From Azadirachta indica (lineage: Eukaryota > Streptophyta > Magnoliopsida > Sapindales > Meliaceae), in NCBI GenBank assembly GCA_022749755.1, contig CM040443.1:3449191-3513190 (forward strand): a DNA stretch of 64,000 nucleotides, in the 5' to 3' direction. Below, one piece after another: positions 11,401 through 23,830 of the stretch (position 1 is the first letter of the stretch; the number at the start of each line of letters is the position of its first letter). Under the pieces are notes generated by a model. The model made no database searches, had not been told where the DNA came from, and saw nothing but the letters and a program-made list of their open reading frames with translations. A program made the translations under genes and the position numbers.

Positions 11401-13445
11401 AAATGAATTGTATCTGGATCAACACAAATACGATTTGTATATTATTCGTGTGAAACAAATAAGATTTTATTTATTATTGGTATCGATATTTTCAAATCCA
11501 AATATAACCTATTTATATAGACATGATTAATTTAAAATATGATTATTCGTTTAAGATCTAATTTATTTAGATACGATTTGTTTAAGATACGATTATTTGT
11601 TTAATTAATCGTGTTTAAAACAAATAAATTGATTAGAAAGATCAAGCACGAATATGGTAAGATTATTAATCGTTTAATATGAACACGACAAGATTATTAT
11701 TCATATCAAAATTTTGAAATTCAAATCTGTTTAATAACATTGAATTTGAGTCAAATAATCATGTAGTATTTTAAATTGTTACCCTTATATAGCAGCTAAA
11801 TCCTATGCCACGTGAATACTAAAAGTAAAACTAGGCAATCCAAGAGGGGATAATTATAATAAGCATTTAAACATTTAATAAACTAATATGCAACCCAAAT
11901 TCAATACCAAGAAATTCAACAAACTATAACAATTCTTTATGTGTAAATAATGATCAATTAAGCTCGAAGCATTTAAACAAATAGTTCAATAACTATGGTT
12001 CAATAACTATAAACATAATTAAGTAAAAAATTATTTGATAGAACAATAATTTAAGGAGTAAAAGAAAAGAGATTCAAACACAATATTTTTATGTGGTTCA
12101 ACAAATTCTTGGTCTATGTCTATGCCTCCAAGATCCAAACTTGAAAATTTTCACTAATTGTGTCTTCAAATTTAAAGCCAAATAATTAAATACAAATAGT
12201 GCATCTTGATGGATGCCACTTAAACCTTACACTAAGAGGTCTTGTTAGGTGTCCTTTTAATCTTTATAAATTAAATAACTTCCGAATGTCACTCAAATAT
12301 CTACAAATAAGAGAATTTTAACTGCTTTTCTTTGACAATGATTGGAAGAAAGATAATCTTAATAAAAAAAGTTGACTAAGTGATACATGATCACTCTCTC
12401 GGGATATTGCAATGAAAGCTAGAGTGTGTAAAAAAATTATTATTTGATTTAAAAATATAAGCTCAAAAATGTTGTAATCATATACTTCTAAAATATGTAA
12501 TAAAATTTTCCAACTATGCAAAAGTTTGTTAGGAGTATTTTAGGATATATCCAAATTCATTATTCATATTTTAATTTAAATAATTATTTTTTGTTTCTAA
12601 AATTTTTCATAATAATATAAAATAAAATAATTTTTTAAAACTTTTTTGGTTCCTAATATGTATAAATGACAACAACTAGATTATTAATTATGAGAAAATT
12701 ATATTTTATTATATTATTTTTTACTAAAGTTTAGAGATAAAAAATGATACTATTTTAACAGGTAAAATTAATGAAATTTAAGTGTTGTGGTATATATCTT
12801 CTTATTTCCTCAAGAGTATCTAAAACACTTTATAAACGGGGGATATGCAGTGCTTCTAAAAAGTTAGGGGCATATGTAAGAATATACCTTTTCTATAGTT
12901 TAATTATAATTTTAATTTCTTATAATTTTGTATTTTGTTACATTTTATAATTCTTTATTAAATAAAAGGTAAAATGTTGTACAAATAAACTTGTAATTGA
13001 TTTAATCTATTATTATTTTAAAATTTTAATATATTAATCAACCGACAATTATCATTAATAAATATTCTAATTTATTTTATTTCTTAATATATTTGTAAAG
13101 ATTCAATATGATACAATTTTATCAAATATTACAAATAATTAAATTAAATTTTATTTAAAATTTTAATATATAACTATTTTTATATTTTTCATTACTTACA
13201 GTTACAAGCCCGCGGGTCCAAACTAGATGCGATAAGAAATATTAGTCTCCATCAGGGACCAACCCAAGAATGGCCCATTGGTCCGCCCAACACAGCCCTC
13301 TGGTCCCAATCAAAATATGTAGTGATTGAACCAGCCCAATCCAATTAAGGTGGCTGTTTGACCAGGCTCAGTCCGATTATTGTTCGTAGCACGTGCCAGC
13401 CCCATAGATAGGCCATGCAGTCAGCACCCAACCATTCTTGTTATT
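11401..13445. other. Intergenic repeats with an LTR-like fragment and a GC-richer block
   Basis: No gene is seen. Around 12085-12140 the sequence TATGTGGTTCAACAAATTCT followed by TATGCCTCCAAGAT resembles a motif common in plant copia LTRs, so about 11800-12550 may be a decayed LTR, although I cannot place its ends. A distinctly GC-richer non-coding block (about 13206-13440) runs up to the MULE-type terminus at 13446. A small ORF at 12318-12521 (minus) has no recognisable features. Confidence 0.45.
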
Positions 13446-13515
13446 AGGGGTATTTTCTCATACCTCCCCCAAGGTTTGTAGAAATCACAAGTAAAAGAGA
13501 GTTTGTGAAAATTTG
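13446..13515 (+). repeat. Orphan MULE-type terminus
   Basis: The sequence GGGGTATTTTCTCATACCTC followed by CCCCAAGGTTTG closely matches the outer ends of the MULE at 17049-25183 (ATACCTCTCCTAAGGTTTG and CATACCTCCCCTAAAGTTT). The shared downstream tract includes an AAGTAAAAGAGAG-like stretch. The orientation implies an element extending to the right. I did not find a partner end, so this is probably a truncated element. Confidence 0.6.
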
Positions 13516-14646
13516 CATAAACCTTTGCTATTTGGCTACTACAATATTTCTATCCAATTGACTATACATTGACCGTTAGAAGAGTGTTAAATGACTAAAA
13601 CAATCTGATTAATATATATTAATAAAATTCTAATCCTATCATTCTTTTATTTATTTACTTTCTTTTTTTAAAAGAAACTCTCAACCTATTTCAAATATAA
13701 CACAGTTAAAATTCATGCATTTTTATTTTTATTATTATTATTGTTTTGTATTTATTTTTATTTTTATTGAAGAATAGAAAGTAACAATTTTTTTTTATGA
13801 AAATAGTAAAAAAAATTAATTTTTTATTTTTATTTTTTTCTTCTTATTATTATTTTATCGTGAATAAAAGGATAATTGTTATTATCTCATAACAAGATTA
13901 ATCATATAAGTACATAAACATAAACTAATATGTCTAACAAATCCTAATTATACAATCACTTATTATTGTCATTAATCATTAAACAACAATAGTATAAAAT
14001 ACAACATAGACTCGTAGGCATTAATTTAATTATCGAACTATCATAATATATAGGGTATTTTAATTTAGCAAATATTTTTCTTAACATCTACCAACTTAAG
14101 AGTTCACAAAGGCTTGTATTTCAATCAATGATAAAAGTTGGATGTTTTCAAGACTCAATTATTTCTTTGGGTTATCATAGTCAATATCGTACTTAAACCT
14201 TGCGTTAGTAATATTTTCATTTTCAAGAATTATCGTAGGAAGTTTTTAGTTTTGTAAACAACAACATGATCCTAATACTATTTTTGATTTGCAAGTAGCC
14301 AAGACTTGAGTATTAATTTTGTTTTGTAGTTTTATTTTTATATAATAATATGATATGAGTAATATCTTACAATCTCAATCCATCTGATATAATAATATAT
14401 AAACATAATTAAATCATCACAAGTATTATATGTGAAAATAAAGTTAGCAATATTTTTAAGGAGGAGAAAAATAATTGAAAATAAAAAAAACTAAAGCAAG
14501 TTGAATTGGACCGAATGGTTTGATTCATTTTATTTGTAATAAATAATCAATTGATTTTTAAATCGAAAACCGTATAGTTCAAACATATTAATTTAAACAA
14601 AAAATTGAATAAAAAATATATTATTTTAAAATTTCTCTTTTTATAT

Positions 14647-14678
<32 letters not shown>

Positions 14679-16306
14679 GTGAAATAAATACCTGAAATTG
14701 AGTCCATAAGTGACTATATTATATTATCAAAAATAAATTTCAAAAACTGAAAAATCAAAAAGCTGAGCCTAATTGCGCTCACACCTAGATATGTGTGTAT
14801 TATATATGTGTGCCATGTATAGAGATTTACTTAATTATTACGCAAATACTAATTTGCATGAAATTATCATTTTATTTAGATATAATTCTAATTTATAATA
14901 TTTTGGTTGCTATATTTGAATTTTCAATAAATTTCTTACTATACTTCAAAATACAAATTTGAAAAAATATTATAAATAAAAAAATATAATTTATTTATAT
15001 TTTTATACTTTTTGTTGATTTTATTCAAAATACTGCATTCGTGTTGGCATGATAGCCCGCAAGCCCACGATGATTTCACTGGACTATGTTGGGCTGCTAA
15101 TTTTTTAATTTGTCTAGAGTGGGGTAATATAGTAACCCATTTGAGTATAATTTACATCTTTATTTATTAGTATTCATATGTCAAAAAATAATTACATTTT
15201 AATAAGTGAAATGAACGTATTTTCATAAATCTAAAGAAAATTTTGGACTATTCAAGTGAGTAGTAAAGTTAGCTACTAGTAGTTTAATGGTAAAAGTACT
15301 TATTTTCTTATTAGGTTTTAAGTCCCCATGATTGTATTAAGATAGATTTTTACTAAATAGTGATAGATTTTTTTTCCAAAAATTCTAGTCTCTTTAGTTG
15401 TGTTAGAGTAAATTTTTCTTCAATAAGGACAAATTTTGCTTATATTGGATGTATACCTTTTCGTAAATGATAGATTTCGCATTCCCCACATTGTGTTGGA
15501 GTAGATTTTCACTCAAATTTAGTGTAGACTTTCTAATAAATGTAAGGTTTTGCTTAATTAAACAATGCATATATAATCTTAAGTAGTGTTTGTCTTTTCT
15601 ATCTGAAGTCTAAACATTGCTAAAATATTAATTTAACTGAAATTTAAATCTTATTGATATATTTATTTTTTACTTTAAATATTTGAATATAAATAATAAG
15701 TTACTTGTTTTTATAAAAATAAAAAAATTTGAAACTAATATATTGACTTATATACCTTAAAATTTTGAAACTGATATGTTAAGTTGGTATATATAAATGT
15801 TAAGTAATGAAATAAATGTATTATTGATAAATAAAATATTTAATTCATTCAAACATTTGGTTGTTTAGATTTAAATTAAAATTTTTAATTTAATTATATT
15901 CAAATATTTTTAACAAATTTTTAGACATAAGTTAAAAAAATAAACCCCTCTTACACATCTAAATAATTTTATTTAAATTTCAAATTAAAAAAAGCCTTTA
16001 ATAAAAAAATAACAAATACTTAATTTTGAAAATTATAAAACTATATTATCCACTTAATGAAAGTCATATTATTTAAAATTAAAAATATTAAGATAAATTA
16101 TATTGATCTTAATAAAGAGATTTTATAAACCTACCAAATACACTTCACACTTAGTTAATTGATCCGTCGTTTAAAGTTAGTAATTTTACTTTTACTTTAT
16201 ACACACCTTAAATGCCTAATTTACCCTTAAATTTTAATGATAATATTATTTTACAAAATGAATTCATTAAAACCATCTATACCCCTAGATAATAGGCATT
16301 TATATT
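13516..16306. other. AT-rich intergenic region
   Basis: I see no gene. It holds an (AAT)n microsatellite at about 14645-14671 and a short GC-richer patch near 15040-15120. The rest is featureless AT-rich sequence leading to the left LTR of the copia element. Confidence 0.55.
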
Positions 16307-16572
16307 TGATAGAAATCACAGAAAAATAAAATTAAGACAAACGTAATTGTAATTGAGAAGGAAAATTTTAGATAAACTAGTAAGTTATACAGAGGGAGTT
16401 TATACGAAAGCTCAATCACTAAATATGTAACAACTAAATTAAAATAAAACTTATCTATATATACTTTATATCAACAAGAACATAGAAATAAAAAATTCAA
16501 AAAAATTACATTAGGAACTAAATTATTCTCCTTATCAAAATACTACACAATTGATATTTATAGGTTCTAACA
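16307..16572 (-). repeat. Copia 3' LTR (left on the plus strand)
   Basis: It begins TGATAGAAATCACAG and ends GGTTCTAACA on the plus strand. It aligns along its length with 29290-29605, with shared blocks AACTAGTAAGTTA/AACTAATAAGTTA and TCTCCTTATCAAA. The divergence between the LTRs is considerable, so the insertion is old. Confidence 0.85.
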
Positions 16573-16586
16573 TCTCTCTTCAAGTT
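16573..16586 (-). other. Copia polypurine tract
   Basis: On the minus strand AACTTGAAGAGAGA immediately precedes the LTR start TGTTAGAACC, matching the usual copia arrangement (AACTTGAGGGGGAG then TGTTAGA). It primes plus-strand synthesis in the family. Confidence 0.8.
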
Positions 16587-16592
16587 GGACTA

Positions 16593-17038
16593 TCATGGAA
16601 ACACATTAAGCTTGGACATCAGATACGTAAAAGTGGAGGCAGAGAGTGACTTGGTGAAGATGTCAAATAATTGGTCATAGCTAGGAACATAACAAATTTT
16701 AATAGCGTGATTGGCAACTTTATCTTTGATAAAATGAATATCAATCTCAATATGTTTTGTCCTACCATGAAACATTGAATTTGTAGTGAGAGAAGCAACA
16801 CACATGTTATCACACTAAACAACAAGTCATTAGAAGAGGTAAATCCTAATTCAAATAATAAAGCACAAAGCCAAGAGATTTCTGAAGCAACATCAGCCAA
16901 AGCTTTATCTTTTGATTTTGTACTAAAGCATGCTACTATCTTTTGTTTATGAGAACTCTAAGCTGCTAAATTATCTCCAAGATAAATACAACATCCACCA
17001 AAAAACCTTTTATCATCAATATTACACACTTAACTAAC
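16593..17038 (-). pseudogene. Copia RNase H remnant (3' part of pol)
   Basis: Minus-strand translation gives recognisable copia RNase H text: NIDDKRFFGGCCIYLG, then SKDKALADVASEISWLC, then in another frame MFHGRTKHIEIDIHFIKDKV and the C-terminal tail. There are in-frame stops and at least one frameshift. The upstream part of the same domain is missing here because the MULE inserted at 17039-17048. The matching upstream pol resumes at 25194. Confidence 0.88.
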
Positions 17039-17048
17039 ATTAGAAAAA
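17039..17048. repeat. MULE target-site duplication, left copy
   Basis: ATTAGAAAAA lies directly outside the left TIR and is repeated exactly at 25184-25193. A 9-11 bp duplication is the hallmark of Mutator-like insertion. Confidence 0.9.
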
Positions 17049-17165
17049 GGAGAATTTTTATATACCTCTCCTAAGGTTTGCCAAAGCCACAGGTAAAGAG
17101 AAAGAATCCATTAATTCATAGCTACTACCTCTCTAACATTACAAAAATTAACTCTTCCATCCATT
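17049..17165 (+). repeat. MULE terminal inverted repeat, left
   Basis: It starts GGAGAATTTTTATATACCTC and contains AGAGAAAGAATCCATTAATT, then CATAGCTACTACCTCT. This aligns with the reverse complement of 25067-25183 (AGAGAAAGAATCATTAATTC, then ATAGTTACAATACCTCT). The match fades after roughly 115 bp. Confidence 0.88.
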
Positions 17166-17524
17166 CTCTTTACTTTTTGGGTGAAAAATTTATTTTACCC
17201 TCAATGTGACTAAACCAAAAAGTTGCAAGTACTATCGCTGTATATATTTGAGGCTTGCAAATTGAGGAAAATGTTTAAATAATACGTATAAAGGTTGCAT
17301 TTGCAACGACTACTAAAGTTAGCTATATATTGTGGCCATGCAAATTTATTGTTACCTATATCTGTGTTTATCTATTCAACATCATTAGCCAAGGTCATTG
17401 TAACACAGCACCAAAGTTATTGTTGCACTATATGTAACCAAAAAGTCTACTCAATCAAGTTTACGCCAACAAATAAACTAGCCCCCAATAGATGCTATAA
17501 ACCACTCATCATCAAGTAAATCAT

Positions 17525-17700
17525 CCTCTATAAACCATTCATCAGCAACCAATTAGACTTAAAAAAACACGAAACATAACAACCAAATCAAAATCCATAA
17601 ACCGCAAAGCACAACAACTAAATCAGAATCCATAAACCATAAAGTACTACAATCAAATCAAATTCCATAAACTACTCATCAACAACCAAATCAAGTTTGC
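17525..17700. repeat. Short tandem repeats inside the MULE
   Basis: The motif AACAACCAAATCAAATCCATAAACC with variants recurs three to four times at roughly 45-55 bp spacing. It is degenerate and non-coding, lying just before the GRF ORF. Confidence 0.6.
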
Positions 17701-17734
17701 CAACAATGACATCTTCATGCTCAGTATCAAGCTC

Positions 17735-18180
17735 ATGATTAAATTCGAGAACAAGATATGCATGTGTAACAAGAAGGTTGCAATGAAGATTTCTGAGTCA
17801 AAGGCAACCCTAACAAGCTTTTTAATTGTTATAAGTATGATAAATGCTTGTACTTTAGATTTTGGTGTCCTTTAGAAAATGATTTCAATGGTGGTGCACT
17901 GTTTACAAGAGATCAGAATGTTGGGAATGCTACAAAGGATATGTTAGTAGAACTAAGGATGCTATCAATGAGATAAATGCACTTATGAAGAGAATACAAT
18001 GCATATATGAGAAGTCAAGTAGTGGTTAGGTGCCAAGATTTATAAATGTTGCATTGTGCTAGGTTTCTATCTACTTTTACGTAACTATTATGAGTAAGTC
18101 TACAGCCATTGTAAGTTTTGCAACAAACATATATGGACAAGTAAGGTTAGATGCAATCAATGTGCGTTGTTATGAAATTG
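17735..18180 (+). pseudogene. GRF-type zinc-finger ORF carried by the MULE, frameshifted
   Basis: Plus-strand translation starts MIKFENKICMCNKKVAMKI. After a one-base frameshift near 17810 it continues NPNKLFNCYKYDKCLYFRFW followed by CPLENDF. Cysteines and the aromatic-Arg-Phe-Trp core are placed as in GRF-type zinc fingers (about 45 residues). Further frameshifts lead to a short helical segment (INEINALMKRIQCIYEK) and a hydrophobic stretch, the GRF/coiled-coil/membrane-anchor order seen in small plant GRF proteins. A homologous ORF at 60008 begins MIKFHNKYYMCNKR. It lies convergent to the transposase near the left TIR. Function is unknown: it may be a captured host gene or an accessory ORF. 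Confidence 0.75.
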
Positions 18181-19897
18181 AAACATAAAATGATACAAAA
18201 TCTAAAAATGTTATATTGTTATTATGTAAGAACTTAACATGAAATGGCATGAAGATCAAAAAATAATATATTGTTATAAAGTAAACTGAACAACTAGACT
18301 TGTAGATTCCAACCAAATTCAGCATTATATTAAAGCAATCAAATAATATGAGCAATGCAACTCAAAGTTGGTCAAGGTAGCATTGCTTAAACTAACCTTG
18401 CCTTTTAACAAAGAACCAAAAATCTACAAATTCCATAAAATATAAAAGAGCATATTTTGAGTATTAGAAATAACAATATGATTGGACTTACAAAGATGAT
18501 GCTTCATCTAATTCTTGCTGCTGAAAATAGATACTGTATCATCTAAACTCCAAAAAATACAACAAGCACGATACAAGTTAATTTTCTTTTTCACACTAAC
18601 CACTCTTGCACTGAGTTGCAAAAGACTTTATGCTTGAGATTAACTATAACAGATTATAAGCTGAATTTGGGTTTATAGCAGAATGATTACTCTCTAGCAA
18701 GTATATCCAAAACAAAGTAAAGGAAACTTAGTTAGAGTTATCTTAGTGACCTGTTTGCATTACTAGCATCACTATAAGCTCATAAGATTAATGATATACC
18801 TGATGATGCACTTGTTAGAGCTATTGATTGAACTTAAGAACATGATGTACCCGAATTATTAGCTGGTAAGAATTGCACCAATGTAAAAAATGTTAGCTAA
18901 TGGCAATTATATTTTAAGATTAATAATTGACAAAATTTCATAACTCTAAACCTACGAAGTCTTTAAGTATGAGTTATATTGTGTTATTTTTGACTTGGCA
19001 CATGTTTTCCTATTATGGCTCTATTCATTATAAACAATGCACCTAGCACTGCAACTTCTCTTCATCGGTTATGACTCATCAATAGCCTTCTTCCTGGCCA
19101 ACTTAGGTTTGCCATCCAGTTTACCTCTTGACTTCAAGTGACTGTACATCATTGTGAAATACAAGTGGCCACATGATTTCATCTAAAATTAGGCTTAGTT
19201 GCTTACTATATGTACTAATAAATACTTCTTTTTTCAAAAGGAGGTCAGTTAAGTCCTCAACATTAGCCTTAATGGCATCAAAGTGACACACAGTATGCTC
19301 GCAAGGCAAACTTGATACTTACTACTACCACAATACATTTCTTCTTCTCCAAGTCAACTATACTTACTTTTGTGTTTTCAAACACAACGTCAAAATTTAA
19401 ATCTTTTCAAACACCACATGTTACTCCCTAACATCCTCCTTAATCTTAACCAATCTCTTTTTAACTAATAAGGATAGATTTCATCCCATTTTAGTGCGTT
19501 GTTGTACCTTTAATGAATGAGCCTAATGGTTCTTCTTTTAATCTCCTCAAACATCTAGGTGATTGATAGCCCTTTATATTGATTACTCTAGTTATTGAAG
19601 CTTTCATTGATGTTGCTTGTAATATAAGTACACCTTGTTGTAGCTATGAAGGCATGTTTGACCCAATTCTCAAGTGGAATGTCCATCAAATATTTGTAAC
19701 TAACTTTTGTTATCTATTTTATGTCTTCTGTGATTGCACCGAACTCTCTAGCATTTCCAACCCTACATGCTGTCCATAATTTCTTTTTCAACAATTTACC
19801 AAGATACTTAGCCTTGAAATTAGTGTAGATATGCCTATAGTAGAACTTTTTCTCAACCATTGAAAAGTAATGCTCTAAGGCAAATAAAATCCCTTTT

Positions 19898-21568
19898 GGG
19901 AAAATTACAACTTCTCTTCTATTAGATTGACGCTTACTTGATTTCCCTTTATTAAATTAAAATATACATAAACCCCCTTGCCGTCAGTTTTTTAACAGAA
20001 AAAGTTAACTTTTAAAGGATAAAATAGACTTAATATAAGAGGTAAAAGTGACATCACATCTGACAAGGATATTCAATTTTTACTTTTTAAAATTTTAAAT
20101 AGATTAATTTTATTTTGCAATTAAAATAATTTAAAATTAAATAAATTAAAATAGAAAAACCCTAAATTTAACTTTCTCCTTCTTTGCGTCACACTTCTCT
20201 CCCCTCTCCTCTTCTTCTCCTTCTCCTTGTCTTCTTTGCCACTTACCCCTTTCTTTCTCCTTTTTTTTCTTTTGTTGCTCTCCTACCCCTTTTTTCTTCT
20301 TTTTCTTCCATTTCTATTGCCAGCCTTTCACCCTTCTTTGTTCAACATCCACCATGTCTGTCGCCTCTACCATTCGACTCCATCATGCATTTCGCCACCA
20401 TTATCAAACCTTGCATTCCAGTCGCTTCGAGCCTGAGTTCACCACCACCATCAAGGCTCTATTTTTGAACCTTGCCACAAGCTTATTCAAGAAAACAGAG
20501 TTTTTATTTTTTTGGTTGTTCTTGCAACTTTGCTTTGTTTTGCTTTGTTGATAATATAATCAACTTGCTATTAAGAATTTTTTATAAACCCCGGTAATTA
20601 AAATTTTGTGTATTCTAATTTAAGATATAATTTGGAATTTTGTGTATTGTAATTTGAGATGTAATTTGAAGTTTTATGTATAATAATTTGAGATTTTGTG
20701 TGTTGCAATTTGAGATTTTGTGTATTACTATATTCATTTTATTTTTTGCTTTGTTTAAAGTTGTTCATAAAAATTTAATTGTTTCAATTGTTGCAGAAAT
20801 TTCTTTCACCATTTTCACAAAGAATCTTACAAGTTAAAATCATGATTAATAATTATGTTTTAATCTAAAAAAATTTTATGTATTTTTATAAAAAATTAAT
20901 GTTTATATTAAAAAAATATAATGATATAAAATTTAAATTATTTGAATATTTATATAAATTCATTAATGCTTATCTTAAAAATATAAATTTAAATTATTTT
21001 ATTAATTACCTAAAAAATTTATAAATTTAAATATTCATGTAAATTAATTAATATTTATTTATAAAATTGATTAATGTCTATCTAATTAATGTGTATCTAA
21101 AAATATAATAGTTATAAAATTTAAATTATTTTATGAATAAATTAATTTCAAATTAATTCATATTTATCTATAAAATTAATTAATGTCTATCTAAAAATAT
21201 AATGTTTATAAAATTTAAATTATTTTATAAATAAATCAATTACAAATTAATTCATATTTATCAATAACATTAATTAATGTCTATCTAAAATATAATATTA
21301 TAAAATTTAAATTATTTTATAAATAAATATTAATTTGTTTAAAGATATAGTTGATTTTAAAATAAATTACTTATTTTTAATTAAATATTAGATTGATAAG
21401 TCAACATAAAGTCAGAGGGCAATTTGAGGGCCATTTATGTAAAAACATAGATTTTCTTTCAATTTAACAGAAAATCTTTAACAACAAGGTGGTCTTTGTA
21501 TATTTTAATATAATAAGGGAAAAATCAAGTAAACATTAATCTAATAGGGGGGAAGTTGTAATTTTTCC
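19898..21568. mobile_element. Small MULE-like TIR element nested in mudrA
   Basis: The left end reads GGGAAAATTACAACTTCTCT followed by a CTATTAGATTGACGCTTACT tract. The reverse complement of the right end reads GGAAAAATTACAACTTCCCC followed by CTATTAGATTAATGTTTACT. The inverted repeats extend about 100 bp. The flanks ATCCCTTTT and ATATCGTTT are only partly alike, so the target-site duplication has decayed or is uncertain. The insertion separates two adjacent parts of the transposase reading frame, so it came after the larger MULE. The interior has a CT-rich tract (20180-20350) and AT-rich minisatellites but no gene I recognise. An ORF at 20184-20468 is low-complexity Ser/Pro/Leu. Confidence 0.85.
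20985..21345. repeat. AT-rich minisatellite, about 100-bp units
   Basis: Three or more degenerate copies share TTAATGTCTATCTAAAAATA, then TAAAATTTAAATTATTTTAT, then AATTAATTCATATTTATC. They lie inside the nested TIR element. A shorter set of GATTTTGTGTATT-type repeats sits at about 20600-20735. Confidence 0.75.
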
Positions 21569-23190
21569 ATATCGTTTTTTACATGTCACTCAAGAAGCAT
21601 GGACTTTTCTATCATTATTCTCAAATTGGTGATAAAAACTCTCCATGAAAAAGCATCAAGACTGAAAATTTTCAATATCAACAACTGATAATGCTAAAGG
21701 GTAAACCTCATAATTTGCATCAATGGCCAATACAACTAGCAAAACTCTTTTATATAGGCCTTTAAGGTAATAGCCATAAACCTTTATGAACTACTTATAG
21801 CTTTTGAAGAAGCCTTTTCTCTGTGCATCAAAGTTGACAAAAAATTTCTTAAAATTTGGCCTAGACAAGTTGCCAATCCACTTTTACTGAAGGTTTACCA
21901 CACTGCCTAGTTAGTTTAGGTTATTGTAGCTATATACCTTGACAATTTGACATATAATGTCTTATGATCAACACTCGATAGCTCTAACGCTTTGGCTTTT
22001 AGTCTATATAGCCTTACTGGATAAAGTTCCAACTTATATAGCCTCATCAACTCACTAGTAAGCACTTTTATACTCAAACTTTGGATTTGCCTTGAACAGG
22101 TGCAAGAATTGAGTTGTTATCCAATTTGAAGTTGCTTCCCAATTATTTATAACTCTAGGGTAGGTGTGCTCATCCTTTAGCGCCTTGATATGAAATGATA
22201 GCTTGTCTTATGTGGGGCTAGTATGAATTCCCCATTTGCACTTGCTTCGACCATATATGCATGTGACCCTAGCCTTTTTATTTTTCACCCTTTTCAGCTT
22301 AAATCCTTGTTTAATGGCATAGACCTTTAGAGCTCTCCTAAACTCATGCACATCATCAAAAGTGTGACTCACTCACATTGTCATCTTTCAATTTGCATCC
22401 ATACGAAACTCAAATCCTCTATTGTGTTGGCTGTAATATTTGCTTCCTGTGTCCTCTGCATCTGAGTCTTTAGACTGCACATCACTATCATTTGCTGATT
22501 TATAGTCTTCTATCTCATAGTCAGTTTCTACCTTGGGCATCATGATATTATCTCCATCTTCATCATTAGTGGCATCAAGGTCTGTTGGATTCCATGTGTT
22601 GTTTGCTTTTATCTTGGTCACTATCTCTCTATAAAAATTCTCATAATCTAACATCAATTCAAGTTCTCTGTCAACTGGATCTTTTTAGTTAGCCAAAGCC
22701 CCTGCTTGTTCATTAACTTTATCTACCTCATCCTAAGTGTACTCTCCCTCACTAGTAATATCTATAACAAACTAGCTTTAAACAATTTGATCAACTGGGG
22801 GTAATTAGGGTCCACTTTATATCCTAGAACACTTGTTGTAACTCAGCATCTGTTTTTACTGGAAATCTTGTCTTCCTATCTAGGCTTTCAGCTTCAAACA
22901 TCACATAACCCTATTCACATAAATCTTTGTCCCAACAAGTATCTCTACCATAGGTTTATAACTTGCTTGGTGTGTAAAACTTAGGTAGACTCTAATTACA
23001 TCATGGAGCTTTCCACCAATGTCACAATAAATGGATAGATTCTTCATTCTACAAATTAAAGCCAACATATCAATTTAAAACAAACAAGCATCAGTGAGCA
23101 CAGCTTAATATTATATCAGAATATAAAAGCATGGTAGAAACTATTTAAATAGGCATTTGGTCTTCAAAACCTAACAATGGAAAAAAATAT

Positions 23191-23830
23191 GGCAAATATT
23201 TTGTGACTCAAGCATTAAATAACAAAACACAGCAAAAGTAAAGTGAAATTACTATTGATGGCTTCCAAGCTAGAAAACATGGCCTAACTAGACTAAACAA
23301 TGCATAATATAATATAACATAAACCACTCGTATGGCCAATATGATGAGATTTATAACATTCAAGTCAGAGATCATGGGCCATATACTTCCAAAATGCACA
23401 CTAAACATGATGTTCTGTCCTAACTTTGCCGAACATCATGTATAAGTCAATCAATAGTATATGGCAAAAATTTTATGACTCATGTATTCAACAATAAAAC
23501 CCAGCAACAGTAAACTAAAATTATCAATTGATTGCTTCCAAGTTAGAAAAATATGGTCTAATTAGACCAAATAATGCATAATACAATATTACATATTACT
23601 CATATGGCCAAAATGATGAGATTTATAGCATTCAAGTTAGAAATCATTGTCCAAATATTCCTAAAATGCATAATAAAATATGTTAAGGGCATTTGGCCAA
23701 AATGATGAGATTTATGGAATTTAAGGTAGAAATTATGGCTCAAATATTCCCAAAATGCATAATACAACTTATTAGTAGCACTTAGCCAAGATGATAAGAT
23801 TTATAGAATCTAAGGTAGAAATCATGGCCT
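23191..23830. repeat. 270-bp tandem repeat with about 85-bp sub-repeats inside the MULE
   Basis: A unit starting GGCAAATATTTTGTGACTCA at 23191 recurs at 23461 as GGCAAAAATTTTATGACTCA, with the same downstream order (CTTCCAAG, GGCCTAACTAGAC, CAATGCATAAT, GGCCAA and GATGAGATTTATA). From about 23600 the GATGAGATTTATA block alone repeats twice more. These are non-coding sequences near the 5' end of the transposase region. Confidence 0.8.

Larger units (their letters stand above)
18950..23060 (-). pseudogene. mudrA-type transposase relic
   Basis: In minus-strand order, a non-conserved N-terminal region (22.7-23.06 kb) is followed by an acidic linker (22388-22657). Next comes a DNA-binding region of the MuDR plant type at about 22100-22380 (HEFRRALKVYAIKQGFKLKR, then KKARVTC). 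The transposase core at about 21590-21960 has a recognisable LKG and DAN pattern, but the first catalytic Asp position reads as Tyr. After the nested element, KGILFALEHYF and YRHIYTNFKAK follow (19.75-19.89 kb), then a SWIM zinc finger at 19121-19330 (LPCEHTVCHFDA, KANVEDL). There are many stops and frameshifts, so it cannot encode an active enzyme. Confidence 0.85.

Noticed and set aside
16302..16306. Possible copia target duplication ATATT, recurring at 29577-29581 near the right LTR
   Set aside because: The right occurrence is inside the sequence that aligns to the LTR, so it cannot be the flanking duplication.
20184..20551. Overlapping ORFs in the nested TIR element
   Set aside because: They arise from a CT-rich tract and read as low-complexity Ser/Pro/Leu/Phe in several frames. 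A captured gene fragment cannot be excluded, but nothing supports one.
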